A DNA stretch of 64,000 bases from Variovorax sp. OK212 (GTDB taxonomy: Bacteria > Pseudomonadota > Gammaproteobacteria > Burkholderiales > Burkholderiaceae_C): positions 310,001 through 374,000 of the forward strand of contig NZ_FOLP01000003.1 of the NCBI RefSeq assembly GCF_900112425.1, written 5' to 3'. Below are positions 43,359 through 51,516 of this stretch, one piece after another; position 1 is the stretch's first letter, and each line of letters starts with the position of its first letter. Under the pieces are notes generated by a model. That model had not been told where the DNA came from, did no database searches, and saw only the letters and a list, made by a program, of their open reading frames with translations. Made by a program: the position numbers and the translations under genes.

Positions 43359-44104
43359 CGCGCCGCGCCATCCGCGGCGAAGGCACCACCGAAGCCGAAT
43401 GGCACCGCTGGCCCGGCCTGGCGAGCCTGCCCGCCATCGACCTGCGCGCATTGGTGCCCGAAGGCTCGCGTGCGGTGGTCGTCGCGCCGCACCCCGACGA
43501 CGAGGTGCTCGCGGTCGGCGGCCTGCTGGCCCAGTTGGCCGACAGCGGCACGCCGGTCGAGGTGATTGCCGTGACCGACGGCACCGCCAGCCACCGCGGC
43601 TCGACCGAATGGACCGCCGAGCGGCTCGCGCAGGCCCGCCCGCGCGAGAGCCTGCGGGCGTTGCGGCGCCTGGGCCTGTCGATCGAGCCCGCGCGCCTGG
43701 GCATGCCCGACGGTGGGCTGAAGAATGTCCGCGCCTTGCTCGCCGCGCGGCTGGTGTCGCTGCTGCGTCCGCGCGACGTGGTGTTCACCACCTGGCGCCA
43801 AGACGGCCACCCCGACCACGAGGTCACGGGCCAGGCCTGCGCGCTGGCCGCGGCAAGTGCCGGCGCGCGGCTGGTCGAAGTGCCCGTGTGGGGCTGGCAC
43901 TGGTCGCGCCCCGGCGATGCCCGCATGCCGTGGGCGCACGCCTTCCGCCTGCCGCTGAGCGAGGAGGCCGTGCGCCGCAAGCGCGCGGCCGTGAAGGCCT
44001 TCACGAGCCAGTTGAAGAGCGACACATCGACCGGTTCCGGTCCGGTGCTGCGCGCCACCACCGTCGAGCGCGCCGCGCGGCCCTACGAGGTGGTGTTCCT
44101 GTGA
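43346..44104 (+). CDS. PIG-L (LmbE-like) zinc deacetylase
   Basis: 252 residues. Members remove acetyl groups from GlcNAc-containing lipids or glycosides. Zinc and catalytic residues: H49, D51 and D52 in VVAPHPDDEVLAVGGLL, and H155 and H158 in DGHPDHEVTG. The fold continues through LRALRRLGLSIEPARLGMPDG and ends with AAVKAFTSQLKS, where the family usually has Y-x-S-Q. It is coupled by overlaps to the flavoprotein gene upstream and the methyltransferase downstream. A sugar-N-acetyl substrate made by the neighbouring glycosyltransferase is plausible. Confidence 0.88.
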   Translation: MDAVARRAIRGEGTTEAEWHRWPGLASLPAIDLRALVPEGSRAVVVAPHPDDEVLAVGGLLAQLADSGTPVEVIAVTDGTASHRGSTEWTAERLAQARPRESLRALRRLGLSIEPARLGMPDGGLKNVRALLAARLVSLLRPRDVVFTTWRQDGHPDHEVTGQACALAAASAGARLVEVPVWGWHWSRPGDARMPWAHAFRLPLSEEAVRRKRAAVKAFTSQLKSDTSTGSGPVLRATTVERAARPYEVVFL

Positions 44105-44706
44105 GCACCGGGCAACGCCCTTATTTCGACGCGCTCTACGCGGCCAGCGACGACCCCTATGCCTCGCGCGAGCGCTGGTACGAGGCGCGCAAGCGCGCCG
44201 TGCTGCTGGCCGCCTTGCCGCAGGCGCACTACCGGCGCGTCTACGAGCCGGGCTGCGGCATCGGCGAACTCACGCTGGCGCTGTCGCACCGCTGCGACGA
44301 GCTGCTGGCCAGCGACTTCTCGGCCCATGCGGTCGAGCTCGCGCGCAAGCGCACCGCCGGTCGGGCGCATGTGCAGGTCGCGCAGCACGCGCTGCCGATG
44401 GACTGGCCCTGCGACGCCGGCCGCTTCGACCTGATCGTGCTCAGCGAACTCGGCTACTTTCTCGCGCGCCACGACATGCAGCGCGTGGCCGAATGCTGCA
44501 AGGCCTCGCTGGAGGCCGACGGCACGCTGGTCGCCTGCGACTGGACGCCCGACTTCGCGCAGCGCAGCCTCTCCACGCGCGAGGTGCACGGCATTCTTTC
44601 CGGGCTCGGCCTCGCACGCCTCGCGCTGCACGAGGAAGACGACTTCGTGCTGCAGGTCTGGGCGCGCGACGGCCGCTCGGTGGCGCAGCGGGAGGGCATC
44701 CGGTGA
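44101..44706 (+). CDS. NodS-like SAM-dependent methyltransferase
   Basis: 201 residues. Starts PYFDALYAASDDPYASRERWYEARKRAVLLAALP, a signature of the NodS family, in which rhizobial NodS N-methylates the deacetylated sugar of Nod factor. The SAM site is VYEPGCGIGELTLALS with the acidic LLASDFS strand and FDLIVLSELGYFL motif. GTG start in a four-base overlap with the deacetylase stop. The combination deacetylase then N-methyltransferase mirrors NodB-NodS chemistry, though no NodA or NodC homologue is present. Substrate unknown. Confidence 0.85.
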   Translation: MSTGQRPYFDALYAASDDPYASRERWYEARKRAVLLAALPQAHYRRVYEPGCGIGELTLALSHRCDELLASDFSAHAVELARKRTAGRAHVQVAQHALPMDWPCDAGRFDLIVLSELGYFLARHDMQRVAECCKASLEADGTLVACDWTPDFAQRSLSTREVHGILSGLGLARLALHEEDDFVLQVWARDGRSVAQREGIR

Positions 44707-45434
44707 TCGGCGTCGTCATTCCCGCGCACAACGAGTGCGAGCGCATCGGCGCCGCGCTGGCTGCGGTGCAACTGGCGGCCGCGCATCCGGCGCTGTGCGG
44801 CGAAGCGGTGCAGGTGGTGGTCGTGCTCGACAGCTGCAGCGACGGCACCGAGGCGGTCGCCGCACGGCTCGGCGCCGTGTGCCTGGTGCTGGACGCGCGC
44901 AACGTCGGCGTGGCACGCGCCCGTGGCGCCGAGTGCTGCATCGAAGCCGGCGCGCGCTGGCTCGCCTTCACCGATGCCGACACCGTGGTCTCGCCCGACT
45001 GGCTCGTGATGCAGCTGGCCGAGCAGGCCGACGCGGTGTGCGGCTGCGTCGTGGTCGGCGACTGGCACACCCACGGCGCCGACGGCGAACGCGGCGAGCG
45101 GGCGAGGGCGCTGTTCGACAGCCGCTACACGCACGCCGACGGCCACCGCCATGTGCATGGCGCCAACCTCGGCGTGGCCACCGAGGCCTACCGCCGCGCC
45201 GGCGGCTTCGCGCCGCTGGCGTGCAGCGAAGACGTGGCGCTGGTCGACGCGCTCGCGGCCGCCGGCGCGCGCATCGCCTGGAGCGCGGGCCCGCGCGTCA
45301 CCACCAGCGCGCGCACCGACGCGCGCGCCAGGGGCGGCTTCGGCGACACGCTGCTCGCCATGGTGGCCTCGCTGGCACCGGTGACGGCGCCCATGCCGAC
45401 GCCGCTGCTTGGATTCACCCCCGCGCTGCCGTGA
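44703..45434 (+). CDS. Glycosyltransferase family 2
   Basis: 243 residues, cytosolic GT-A fold without obvious membrane helices. Nucleotide-sugar motifs: VVIPAHNECERIGAAL at the start, VVVVLDSCSDGT, and the metal-binding D-x-D in LAFTDADTVVSPDWL; the acceptor region has HVHGANLGVATEAYRRAGGF followed by SEDVALVDAL. The short single domain suggests transfer of one sugar. GTG start overlaps the methyltransferase stop by four bases, closing the cluster. The end overlaps the convergent binding-protein gene by 20 bases. Confidence 0.87.
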   Translation: MIGVVIPAHNECERIGAALAAVQLAAAHPALCGEAVQVVVVLDSCSDGTEAVAARLGAVCLVLDARNVGVARARGAECCIEAGARWLAFTDADTVVSPDWLVMQLAEQADAVCGCVVVGDWHTHGADGERGERARALFDSRYTHADGHRHVHGANLGVATEAYRRAGGFAPLACSEDVALVDALAAAGARIAWSAGPRVTTSARTDARARGGFGDTLLAMVASLAPVTAPMPTPLLGFTPALP

Positions 45435-46989
45435 CCGACACGCCCCACAGGCGGGGCTTGCCTTCCCACACCGCGAAGCCGCTCACGCGCTTGCGCACGG
45501 CCCAGGCGTCGATGCCGTTGAACAGCATCACCATGGGCACCTGCTGGATCATCTGCGCGTGGATCTGGTCGAACAGCGCCTGGCGCTTCTTCGGGTCCGA
45601 CTCGGTGAAGCTGTCGTCGATCAGCTTGAGCGCCTGCGGGTCTTCCCACACCTTGCGCGACTGCTTGTCCTTCGGGCCCGAGAACTGCTCGTAGCTCAGC
45701 GCGGGGTCCAGCCGCGACGAGTAGCTGAACGAGCTCATCTGGTAGTTGCCGCTGTTGTAGCGGTCGAGCTGCGTGGCCCATTCGAGCACCTCGATCTGCG
45801 CATTGATGCCCACCGACTGCATCATGGCCTGCGCCAGCACGGCCACCGTGTAGCTGGGCACGTGGGCGCGCTTGTTGGTCTGGATGGTGATCTTCTCGCC
45901 CTTGTAGCCGGCCTCGCGCAGCAGCCTGGCGGCCTGCGCCGGGTCGTAGTGCCAGCCCTTCTTCTGCGCGGCGCTGTAGAAGGCCGAGCCCTTGTGGATG
46001 GCCGAGTTGTTCACCGAGCCCAGCCCTTCGGAGGCGGCCGCCACGATCTGCTCGATGTCCAGCGAGGCCGCAATGGCCTGGCGCAGCTTCTGGTTCTTCA
46101 GCAGCGGGTCGCGCGTCTGGATCAGCAGCACGTTCTTGATGGCTTCGGGTGGCGCCTGCACCGTGAGGTTGCGGTCGGTCCTGAGCTCCTGCGCGTCGCT
46201 CGAGGTGATCTGCCCCGCGTCGATGGCGCCCGACTTCAAGCCGGCCGCCGCCGTGGCCGCGTCGGGCACCACGAGAAACTTCACCGTGTCCACCAGCGGC
46301 GCCTTCAGGCCCACGTAGCCGTCCGGCTTGGTGGCGCCGGCGGGCGAGGTGTAGCCCTTGAAGGCCGCGAGCGTCACGTACTCGCCGCGCTTCCACTCGC
46401 CGAACTTGAAGGGGCCGGTGCCCACGGGCTTGTCCCAGCTGCCGTCGGCCTTCACCGAGCTCCTGTGCAGGATGGCCGTCATGCCGCAGTCGGTGCGCGC
46501 GAGCGTGTCCAGGAACACGGCCGAGGGCTTGTTGATCTTCATCACGAAGGTGGCGTCGTCGGGCGTGGCGGTCTCCACCACCTTCAGGCCGTTGCGCCCG
46601 TCGTACTCGCCGGTGCAGCGCCAGTCGGTCTTCGGGTCCATGTAGCGCTTCCAGTTCCAGGCCACGTCGGCCGCCGTCAGCGGCGCGTCGTTGTGGAACT
46701 TCACGCCCTTGCGCAGCTTGAAGGTGTAGGTCAGGCCGTCGGCCGACACGTCGACCGACTGCGCCAGCAGCGGGCCCACGCTGCCGTCCATGCGGTAGCC
46801 GACCAGCCCCTCGACAACGTTGAGCAGCACGCCGTCGGTGGTGTTGTCGCGGTTCACGCCGGGGTTGGTGGAGCGGATGTCTGCGGGCTGGGCCACCGTG
46901 ACCGTGCTTTGGGACAAGGCGCCCGAGGCCGCGAAAGCACCCAGGCAGGCGGTGGCGATGGCGGCGTGGCGAAAGAGAAGACGGGGCAT
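45415..46989 (-). CDS. Peptide/nickel-type ABC transporter substrate-binding protein (SBP family 5)
   Basis: 524 residues with a signal peptide ending near GALSQS. Family 5 blocks: GVLLNVVEGLVGYRMDGSVGPLLAQSVDVSADGLTYTFKLRKGVKFHNDAPLTAADVAWNWKRYMD (in consecutive motifs), DKPVGTGPFKFGEWKRGEYV, and QKLRQAIAASLDIEQIV. It would deliver an oligopeptide or similar acyl-amide to the permeases encoded upstream. Last gene of the operon, 34 bases after the ATPase gene. Ligand specificity cannot be read, but the C45 hydrolase in the same operon hints at acylated peptides or beta-lactam-like amides. Confidence 0.88.
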   Translation of the reverse strand: MPRLLFRHAAIATACLGAFAASGALSQSTVTVAQPADIRSTNPGVNRDNTTDGVLLNVVEGLVGYRMDGSVGPLLAQSVDVSADGLTYTFKLRKGVKFHNDAPLTAADVAWNWKRYMDPKTDWRCTGEYDGRNGLKVVETATPDDATFVMKINKPSAVFLDTLARTDCGMTAILHRSSVKADGSWDKPVGTGPFKFGEWKRGEYVTLAAFKGYTSPAGATKPDGYVGLKAPLVDTVKFLVVPDAATAAAGLKSGAIDAGQITSSDAQELRTDRNLTVQAPPEAIKNVLLIQTRDPLLKNQKLRQAIAASLDIEQIVAAASEGLGSVNNSAIHKGSAFYSAAQKKGWHYDPAQAARLLREAGYKGEKITIQTNKRAHVPSYTVAVLAQAMMQSVGINAQIEVLEWATQLDRYNSGNYQMSSFSYSSRLDPALSYEQFSGPKDKQSRKVWEDPQALKLIDDSFTESDPKKRQALFDQIHAQMIQQVPMVMLFNGIDAWAVRKRVSGFAVWEGKPRLWGVSVTAARG

Positions 46990-47023
46990 GAAGTGACTCC
47001 TGCGGGCAGATACGAAAGAAAGA

Positions 47024-48739
47024 TCAGGCGAGGGCGGGTGCCGGGGTTTCGGCGCGGGCGTTCGCTGGGGCTTCGGCACCGAAGCGCCAGCGCAGCCGCA
47101 CGCCGCCGCCGGCGGTCGGCTCCAGCGCCGGAATGGCCGACAGCAGCTGGCGCGTGTAGTCCTGGCGCGGCGCATCGAACACCGCGTCGCGCGGGCCTTG
47201 CTCGACGATGCGGCCGTCCTGCATCACGATCACGCGGTCGGCCACCTGCTCGACCACGCCAAGGTCGTGGCTGATGAACAGGCAGGAAAAGCCGTGGCGC
47301 TTCTGCAGCTGCGCGAACAGCTCCAGCACCTGCGCGCGCACCGTCACGTCGAGCGCGGACACCGGCTCGTCGGCAATCACGAAGGCCGGGCGGCGCACGA
47401 TGGCGCGCGCAATGGCCACGCGCTGGCGCTGGCCGCCCGAAAGCTCGTGCGCGTAGCGCGGCGCGAAGGCGGTGCCAAGGCCGACCTCGTCGAGCACCTC
47501 GGCGACGCGCCGGCCCTTGTCGGCGGCCGACATGCCGTTGACGAGCCGAAGCCCTTCGCCCACCAGCTGGCCGATGGTCATGCGCGGGTCGAGCGAGGCG
47601 TACGGGTCCTGGAACACCATCTGGCACTGCAGCCGGTAGTCGGACCAGCCGGCATCGGAACGCAGGATGGGCCGGCCGCGGAACAAAATCTCGCCGCCGC
47701 TGGGCTTGAGCAGGCCGGCAATGGCGCGGCCCAGCGTGGTCTTGCCCGAACCCGAGCCGCCCACCACCGCCACCACCTCGCGCGGCCGCACCACCAGGTC
47801 GATGCCGTGCAGCGCGCGCTTGGGCACCGCCTTGGCGAACAGGCGGCGATGGCCCGGGTAGTCGACCACCAGGTTGCGCACCTCGACCACGGGCGCCTCG
47901 TCGGGCACCTGCCGCGCGGGCAGGCGCCTCGGCATGGCCTGCAGCAACTCGCGCGTGTATTCGTGCTTCGGCCGCTCGAGCATCTCGTCGGTGCGGCCGG
48001 TTTCCTTCACCTCGCCGTGCCGCATCACGACCATGCGCTGCGTGAAGCGCGCGACCATCGGCAGGTCGTGGCTGATCATGAGCACGGCGGTCCGGTGCTC
48101 GCGCGTGAGGCCCACCATGAGCGCCAGCACGTCGCGCTGCACCACGGCGTCGAGCGCGGTGGTCGGCTCGTCGGCAATCAGCAGCGCGGGCTCCAGCAGC
48201 ATCACCGAGGCCAGCATCATCCGCTGGCGCATGCCGCCCGAGAACTCGTGCGGCCAGGCGTCGAGCGCGCCCTTGGGGTCGCGGATGCCCACGCGCGCCA
48301 GCATGTCGAGAATGCGCGCCTGCCGCGCCGCGGCCGACAGGTCGCGCCGGTGCAGCGCCAGCGCCTCGCCGAGCTGCTTGCCGATGGTCATCGACGGGTT
48401 GAGCGAAGTCATGGGCTCCTGGAACACCATGCCCACGCGCGCGCCGCGCAGTTCGCGCAGCCGCGCCGGCCGGGCCTGCGCCAGGTCTTCGCCCTCGAAC
48501 AGGATGCGCCCGGCCGTGCGCACCAGCGGCGGCGGGGTGAGGCCCATGAGCGCGCGGGCGGCCTGCGTCTTGCCGCTGCCCGACTCGCCGACGATGCCGA
48601 CCATCTCGCCCGGCGCGATGTCGAAGGACACGTTGCGCACGATCTCGCGCCCGCCCAGGCCGACGGCCAGCGTCAGGCCTTCCACGCTGACCAATGGCGT
48701 TGCTGTGGCTGTAGCTGTTGTTGTGCCTGTCGTCGTCAT
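47024..48739 (-). CDS. Fused DppD-DppF-type ABC transporter ATPase
   Basis: 571 residues carrying two nucleotide-binding domains in one chain, a GsiA-like fusion. Domain 1: Walker A VGESGSGKT, signature FSGGMRQRMMLASV, Walker B LLIADEPTTALD. Domain 2: Walker A VGGSGSGKTT, signature [15 protein letters not shown], Walker B FVIADEPVSALD. The link carries the oligopeptide-type P-x-H-x-Y-T-R-E-L-L motif twice. The N-terminal tail is a threonine/alanine low-complexity run (TTTGTTTATATATP) from a GT-rich repeat. It overlaps the DppC-like gene by four bases. Confidence 0.9.
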   Translation of the reverse strand: MTTTGTTTATATATPLVSVEGLTLAVGLGGREIVRNVSFDIAPGEMVGIVGESGSGKTQAARALMGLTPPPLVRTAGRILFEGEDLAQARPARLRELRGARVGMVFQEPMTSLNPSMTIGKQLGEALALHRRDLSAAARQARILDMLARVGIRDPKGALDAWPHEFSGGMRQRMMLASVMLLEPALLIADEPTTALDAVVQRDVLALMVGLTREHRTAVLMISHDLPMVARFTQRMVVMRHGEVKETGRTDEMLERPKHEYTRELLQAMPRRLPARQVPDEAPVVEVRNLVVDYPGHRRLFAKAVPKRALHGIDLVVRPREVVAVVGGSGSGKTTLGRAIAGLLKPSGGEILFRGRPILRSDAGWSDYRLQCQMVFQDPYASLDPRMTIGQLVGEGLRLVNGMSAADKGRRVAEVLDEVGLGTAFAPRYAHELSGGQRQRVAIARAIVRRPAFVIADEPVSALDVTVRAQVLELFAQLQKRHGFSCLFISHDLGVVEQVADRVIVMQDGRIVEQGPRDAVFDAPRQDYTRQLLSAIPALEPTAGGGVRLRWRFGAEAPANARAETPAPALA

Positions 48740-49572
48740 TGCACGCCCTTCATGCGCGGATCGAGCCAGTCGCGCACCGCGTCGCCCAGCAGGTTGATGC
48801 CCAGCAGCGTGAGCGCGATGCACAGGCCCGGAAGAATCGAGAGGTGGCTGGCCTGCGCCATGAACGGGCGGGCCGACGCGAGCATGTTGCCCCAGGTGGG
48901 CGCCGGCGGCGGCACGCCCAGGCCCAGGAACGACAGCGCGCTCTCGGCCAATATGACCCAGCCGAACATCGAGGTGGCCAGCACCGTGAGCGGGCCCGTG
49001 CAGTTGGGCAGCACGTGGCGCACCATGGTGTAGAGCTCGGAGTTGCCCAGCACGCGCGACGACTCGATGAACTCCTTCTCGCGCAGCGACAGCACCGTGC
49101 CGCGCACGATGCGCGTCACCGAGGGCGTGTAGGCCAGCCCCAGCGCCAGCACGATGCCGTACTGGTTCGCGCCCACCACCGCGAGCAGGCCCAGCGCCAG
49201 CAGCAGGCCGGGGAAGGCCAGCAGCGCGTTGTTGAAGGCCATCACGATGCGGTCGGTCCAGCCGCGCAGGAAGCCCGTGAGCACGCCCACGATGCTGCCC
49301 ACCACGATCGAGAAGCTCACCGTCAGCACGCTGATCCACACGCTGGTGGCGGCGCCAGCCATGAGGCGCGAGAGCTCGTCGCGGCCGAACTCGTCGGTGC
49401 CCAGCAGGTAGGCGCCGCCCGGCAGCTTCAGGCGCGAGCCGAAGTTGATGCGCAGCGGGTCGTGCGGCGTCCACAGCAGGCTCAGCAGCGCCGCGCCCAC
49501 GATCAGCGCGACCACGGCGATGCCCACCAGGGCGTTCAGCGGCATTCGTTTCTTGTGTTTCATCGGGCTCAT
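48736..49572 (-). CDS. DppC-type ABC transporter permease
   Basis: 278 residues. N-terminal helix (LNALVGIAVVALIVGAALLSLLW), then LGTDEFGRDELSRLMAGAATSVWISV, the hallmark of DppC/OppC, and the coupling loop EFIESSRVLGNSELYTMVRHVLPN. C-terminal helices include LAESALSFLGLGVPPPAPTWGNML, also diagnostic. The start ATG at 49572 overlaps the DppB-like stop (ATGA). Forms the channel with the DppB-like subunit. Confidence 0.9.
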   Translation of the reverse strand: MSPMKHKKRMPLNALVGIAVVALIVGAALLSLLWTPHDPLRINFGSRLKLPGGAYLLGTDEFGRDELSRLMAGAATSVWISVLTVSFSIVVGSIVGVLTGFLRGWTDRIVMAFNNALLAFPGLLLALGLLAVVGANQYGIVLALGLAYTPSVTRIVRGTVLSLREKEFIESSRVLGNSELYTMVRHVLPNCTGPLTVLATSMFGWVILAESALSFLGLGVPPPAPTWGNMLASARPFMAQASHLSILPGLCIALTLLGINLLGDAVRDWLDPRMKGVQ

Positions 49573-50513
49573 TCGACGGCGACGCGGGGGTCGAAGAGGG
49601 GGTAGCAGAGGTCGATCACCAGGTTCACCACCACGTAGATCACCGCCACGAACAGCAGGCAGCCCTGGATCACCGGGTAGTCGCGCGCGAAGATCGCGTC
49701 GACCAGCAGGCGGCCCAGGCCGGGAATGGTGAACACCGTCTCCACCACCGCGATGCCGCCGAGCAGGTTGCCCAGCACCAGGCCGATGAGCGTCCAGGTC
49801 GGGCCGAAGGCGTTCTTGAAGGCATGGCGCATCAGCACCGCGCGCTCCGACAGGCCCTTGGCGCGCGCATGCGTGATGTAGTCCAGCCGCAGCACCTCCA
49901 GCGTGCTGGCGCGCGCCATGCGCATGAGCACGCCGATCTCGTGCAGGAACAGCGTGAGCACCGGCAGCACCAGGTACAGCAGGCCGTTCTTCCAGTCTTC
50001 GGCGATGCCCACGTAGCCCACCACCGGCAGCCAGCCCAGCTTCAGGCCGAACAGCAGCAGCAACAGCAGGCCGAGCCAGAAGGTCGGAACCGACACCAGC
50101 AGCGTGGCCGAGCCGACCAGCAGCAGGTCGGGCGCGCGGTTCTGCTTCCACGCGGCGACCATGCCCGCGGGCACCGCCACCATCGCGGCCAGCGCCACGG
50201 CCACCAGCACGATGCGCCCGCTGATCAGGAAGCGGTCGGTCACCAGCGAGAGCACGTCCTGCCCGCTGTTGATCGAGGTGCCCAGGTCGCCCTGCAGCAC
50301 GTGGCCGAACCAGATGCCGAACTGCGCCGGCAGCGAGCGGTCGAGCCCGAGGCGGGCGCGCAGCTCGGCCAGGCTGGCCGGCGTGGCGAGGTCGCCCAGC
50401 AGCAGCTGCGCGGGGTCGCCGGGAATCAGCCGTATCAGCACGAACACCGACACCGCCACGATGAGCAGTGTGGGAATCGCCATCGCGATACGGGCCGCTG
50501 CGAAACGGAACAT
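49569..50513 (-). CDS. DppB-type ABC transporter permease
   Basis: 314 residues with about six membrane helices. The opening AMPTLLIVAVSVFVLIRLIPGDPAQLLLG, the RARLGLDRSLPAQFGIWFGHVLQGDLGTSI block and the coupling loop YITHARAKGLSERAVLMRHAFKNA are classical for DppB/OppB. It follows the hydrolase gene by 60 bases and overlaps the DppC-like gene. Imports peptides or related amides together with the other subunits. Confidence 0.9.
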   Translation of the reverse strand: MFRFAAARIAMAIPTLLIVAVSVFVLIRLIPGDPAQLLLGDLATPASLAELRARLGLDRSLPAQFGIWFGHVLQGDLGTSINSGQDVLSLVTDRFLISGRIVLVAVALAAMVAVPAGMVAAWKQNRAPDLLLVGSATLLVSVPTFWLGLLLLLLFGLKLGWLPVVGYVGIAEDWKNGLLYLVLPVLTLFLHEIGVLMRMARASTLEVLRLDYITHARAKGLSERAVLMRHAFKNAFGPTWTLIGLVLGNLLGGIAVVETVFTIPGLGRLLVDAIFARDYPVIQGCLLFVAVIYVVVNLVIDLCYPLFDPRVAVE

Positions 50514-50573
50514 GGGCCTTCTTCCTTGTCGAATGAAGTGTCGGGGGCGCGGGAGCGTCGGGAGCTCAGGTCG

Positions 50574-51467
50574 TCAGGCCGACGATGACACGGCGCGCGG
50601 CTCGCGCAGCGCATACAGCGCGTCGGCCAGGAAGTCTTGCACGCGGCCCACGCAGGCCAGGCCGTTGTGCGGCACGTTGTCCAGCAGGTCGAAGGTGACC
50701 TTCACGCCGGCCGCCTCGAACGAGCGGCGCAGCGTGTCCAGCCGCTCGGGCCGGGTGCGCCCGGATTCGTTGGCGCCGGGCATGTAGTACTTGCCGCCTT
50801 CGCGGTGCGTGATCTCCCAGGTCTCGATGTCGGCCTTGCCGGCAATCATCTGCACCGGCACCTGGCGCAGCGCGTCCAGGTCGATGGGCTTGCCGAAGCG
50901 CGTCTCGAAGTCCTTGGTGCCGACCCACCAGCCCTGCGTGGGGTCGAGCTGCGTCACCGAGCCCGGTGCGCCGATCGACGCGGCCCACAGGTGCTCGGGG
51001 TGCAGCATGGCGAAGCGGTTGACGAACTGGCCGCCGCCCGAATAGCCGAAGAGGGCGAAGCGGCTGAAGTCGCAGCCGAACTTCTCGGCCACCTCGGCCA
51101 CCATGTCGAGCAGGATGCGGTCGTAGTGGATGTCGGCCTCCACCAGGTGCTTGAAGCCGTCGCGGTTGCCGTCGCCGCGCACGCCGGCCGGGAACAGCGG
51201 GCACAGCACGATGCAGTCGTTCCACTTGGCGAAGCCGCTGAAGGCCTCGCGGTAGTTGACGAAGGCGCGGCCGGTGCCGTGCATCACCACCACCAGCTGC
51301 ATGGGGCGCGCGCCGGGCTTGCCGATGTGGTGCGGCACGTAGGTGCAGTACGAAAAACGCGGGTCGCTGCGCGAGGCGTAGATGGTGCTGGCGCCCAGGT
51401 CGTAGATGGCGCGGGCGCGCTGCTCGGCGAAGGCCGTGGGGGCTTGGGGGGGAGCGTTGGAGGTCAT
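50574..51467 (-). CDS. Alpha/beta hydrolase (PHB-depolymerase/acetyl-esterase-like)
   Basis: 297 residues, no signal peptide. Nucleophile serine in FALFGYSGGGQFVNRFAM; oxyanion region in LVVVMHGTGRAF; probable acid and histidine in MIAGKADIETWE and NVPHNGLACVG. The order fits LpqC/PHB-depolymerase-like esterases. In its operon, between a C45 acyltransferase-type hydrolase and a peptide importer, it may open an ester or amide of the imported compound. Exact substrate unknown. Confidence 0.8.
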   Translation of the reverse strand: MTSNAPPQAPTAFAEQRARAIYDLGASTIYASRSDPRFSYCTYVPHHIGKPGARPMQLVVVMHGTGRAFVNYREAFSGFAKWNDCIVLCPLFPAGVRGDGNRDGFKHLVEADIHYDRILLDMVAEVAEKFGCDFSRFALFGYSGGGQFVNRFAMLHPEHLWAASIGAPGSVTQLDPTQGWWVGTKDFETRFGKPIDLDALRQVPVQMIAGKADIETWEITHREGGKYYMPGANESGRTRPERLDTLRRSFEAAGVKVTFDLLDNVPHNGLACVGRVQDFLADALYALREPRAVSSSA

Positions 51468-51516
51468 GAAGAGAGGGGCTGCGGTGGGAAGGCGATGGGC
51501 GTGGGAGGCCGGCGGC

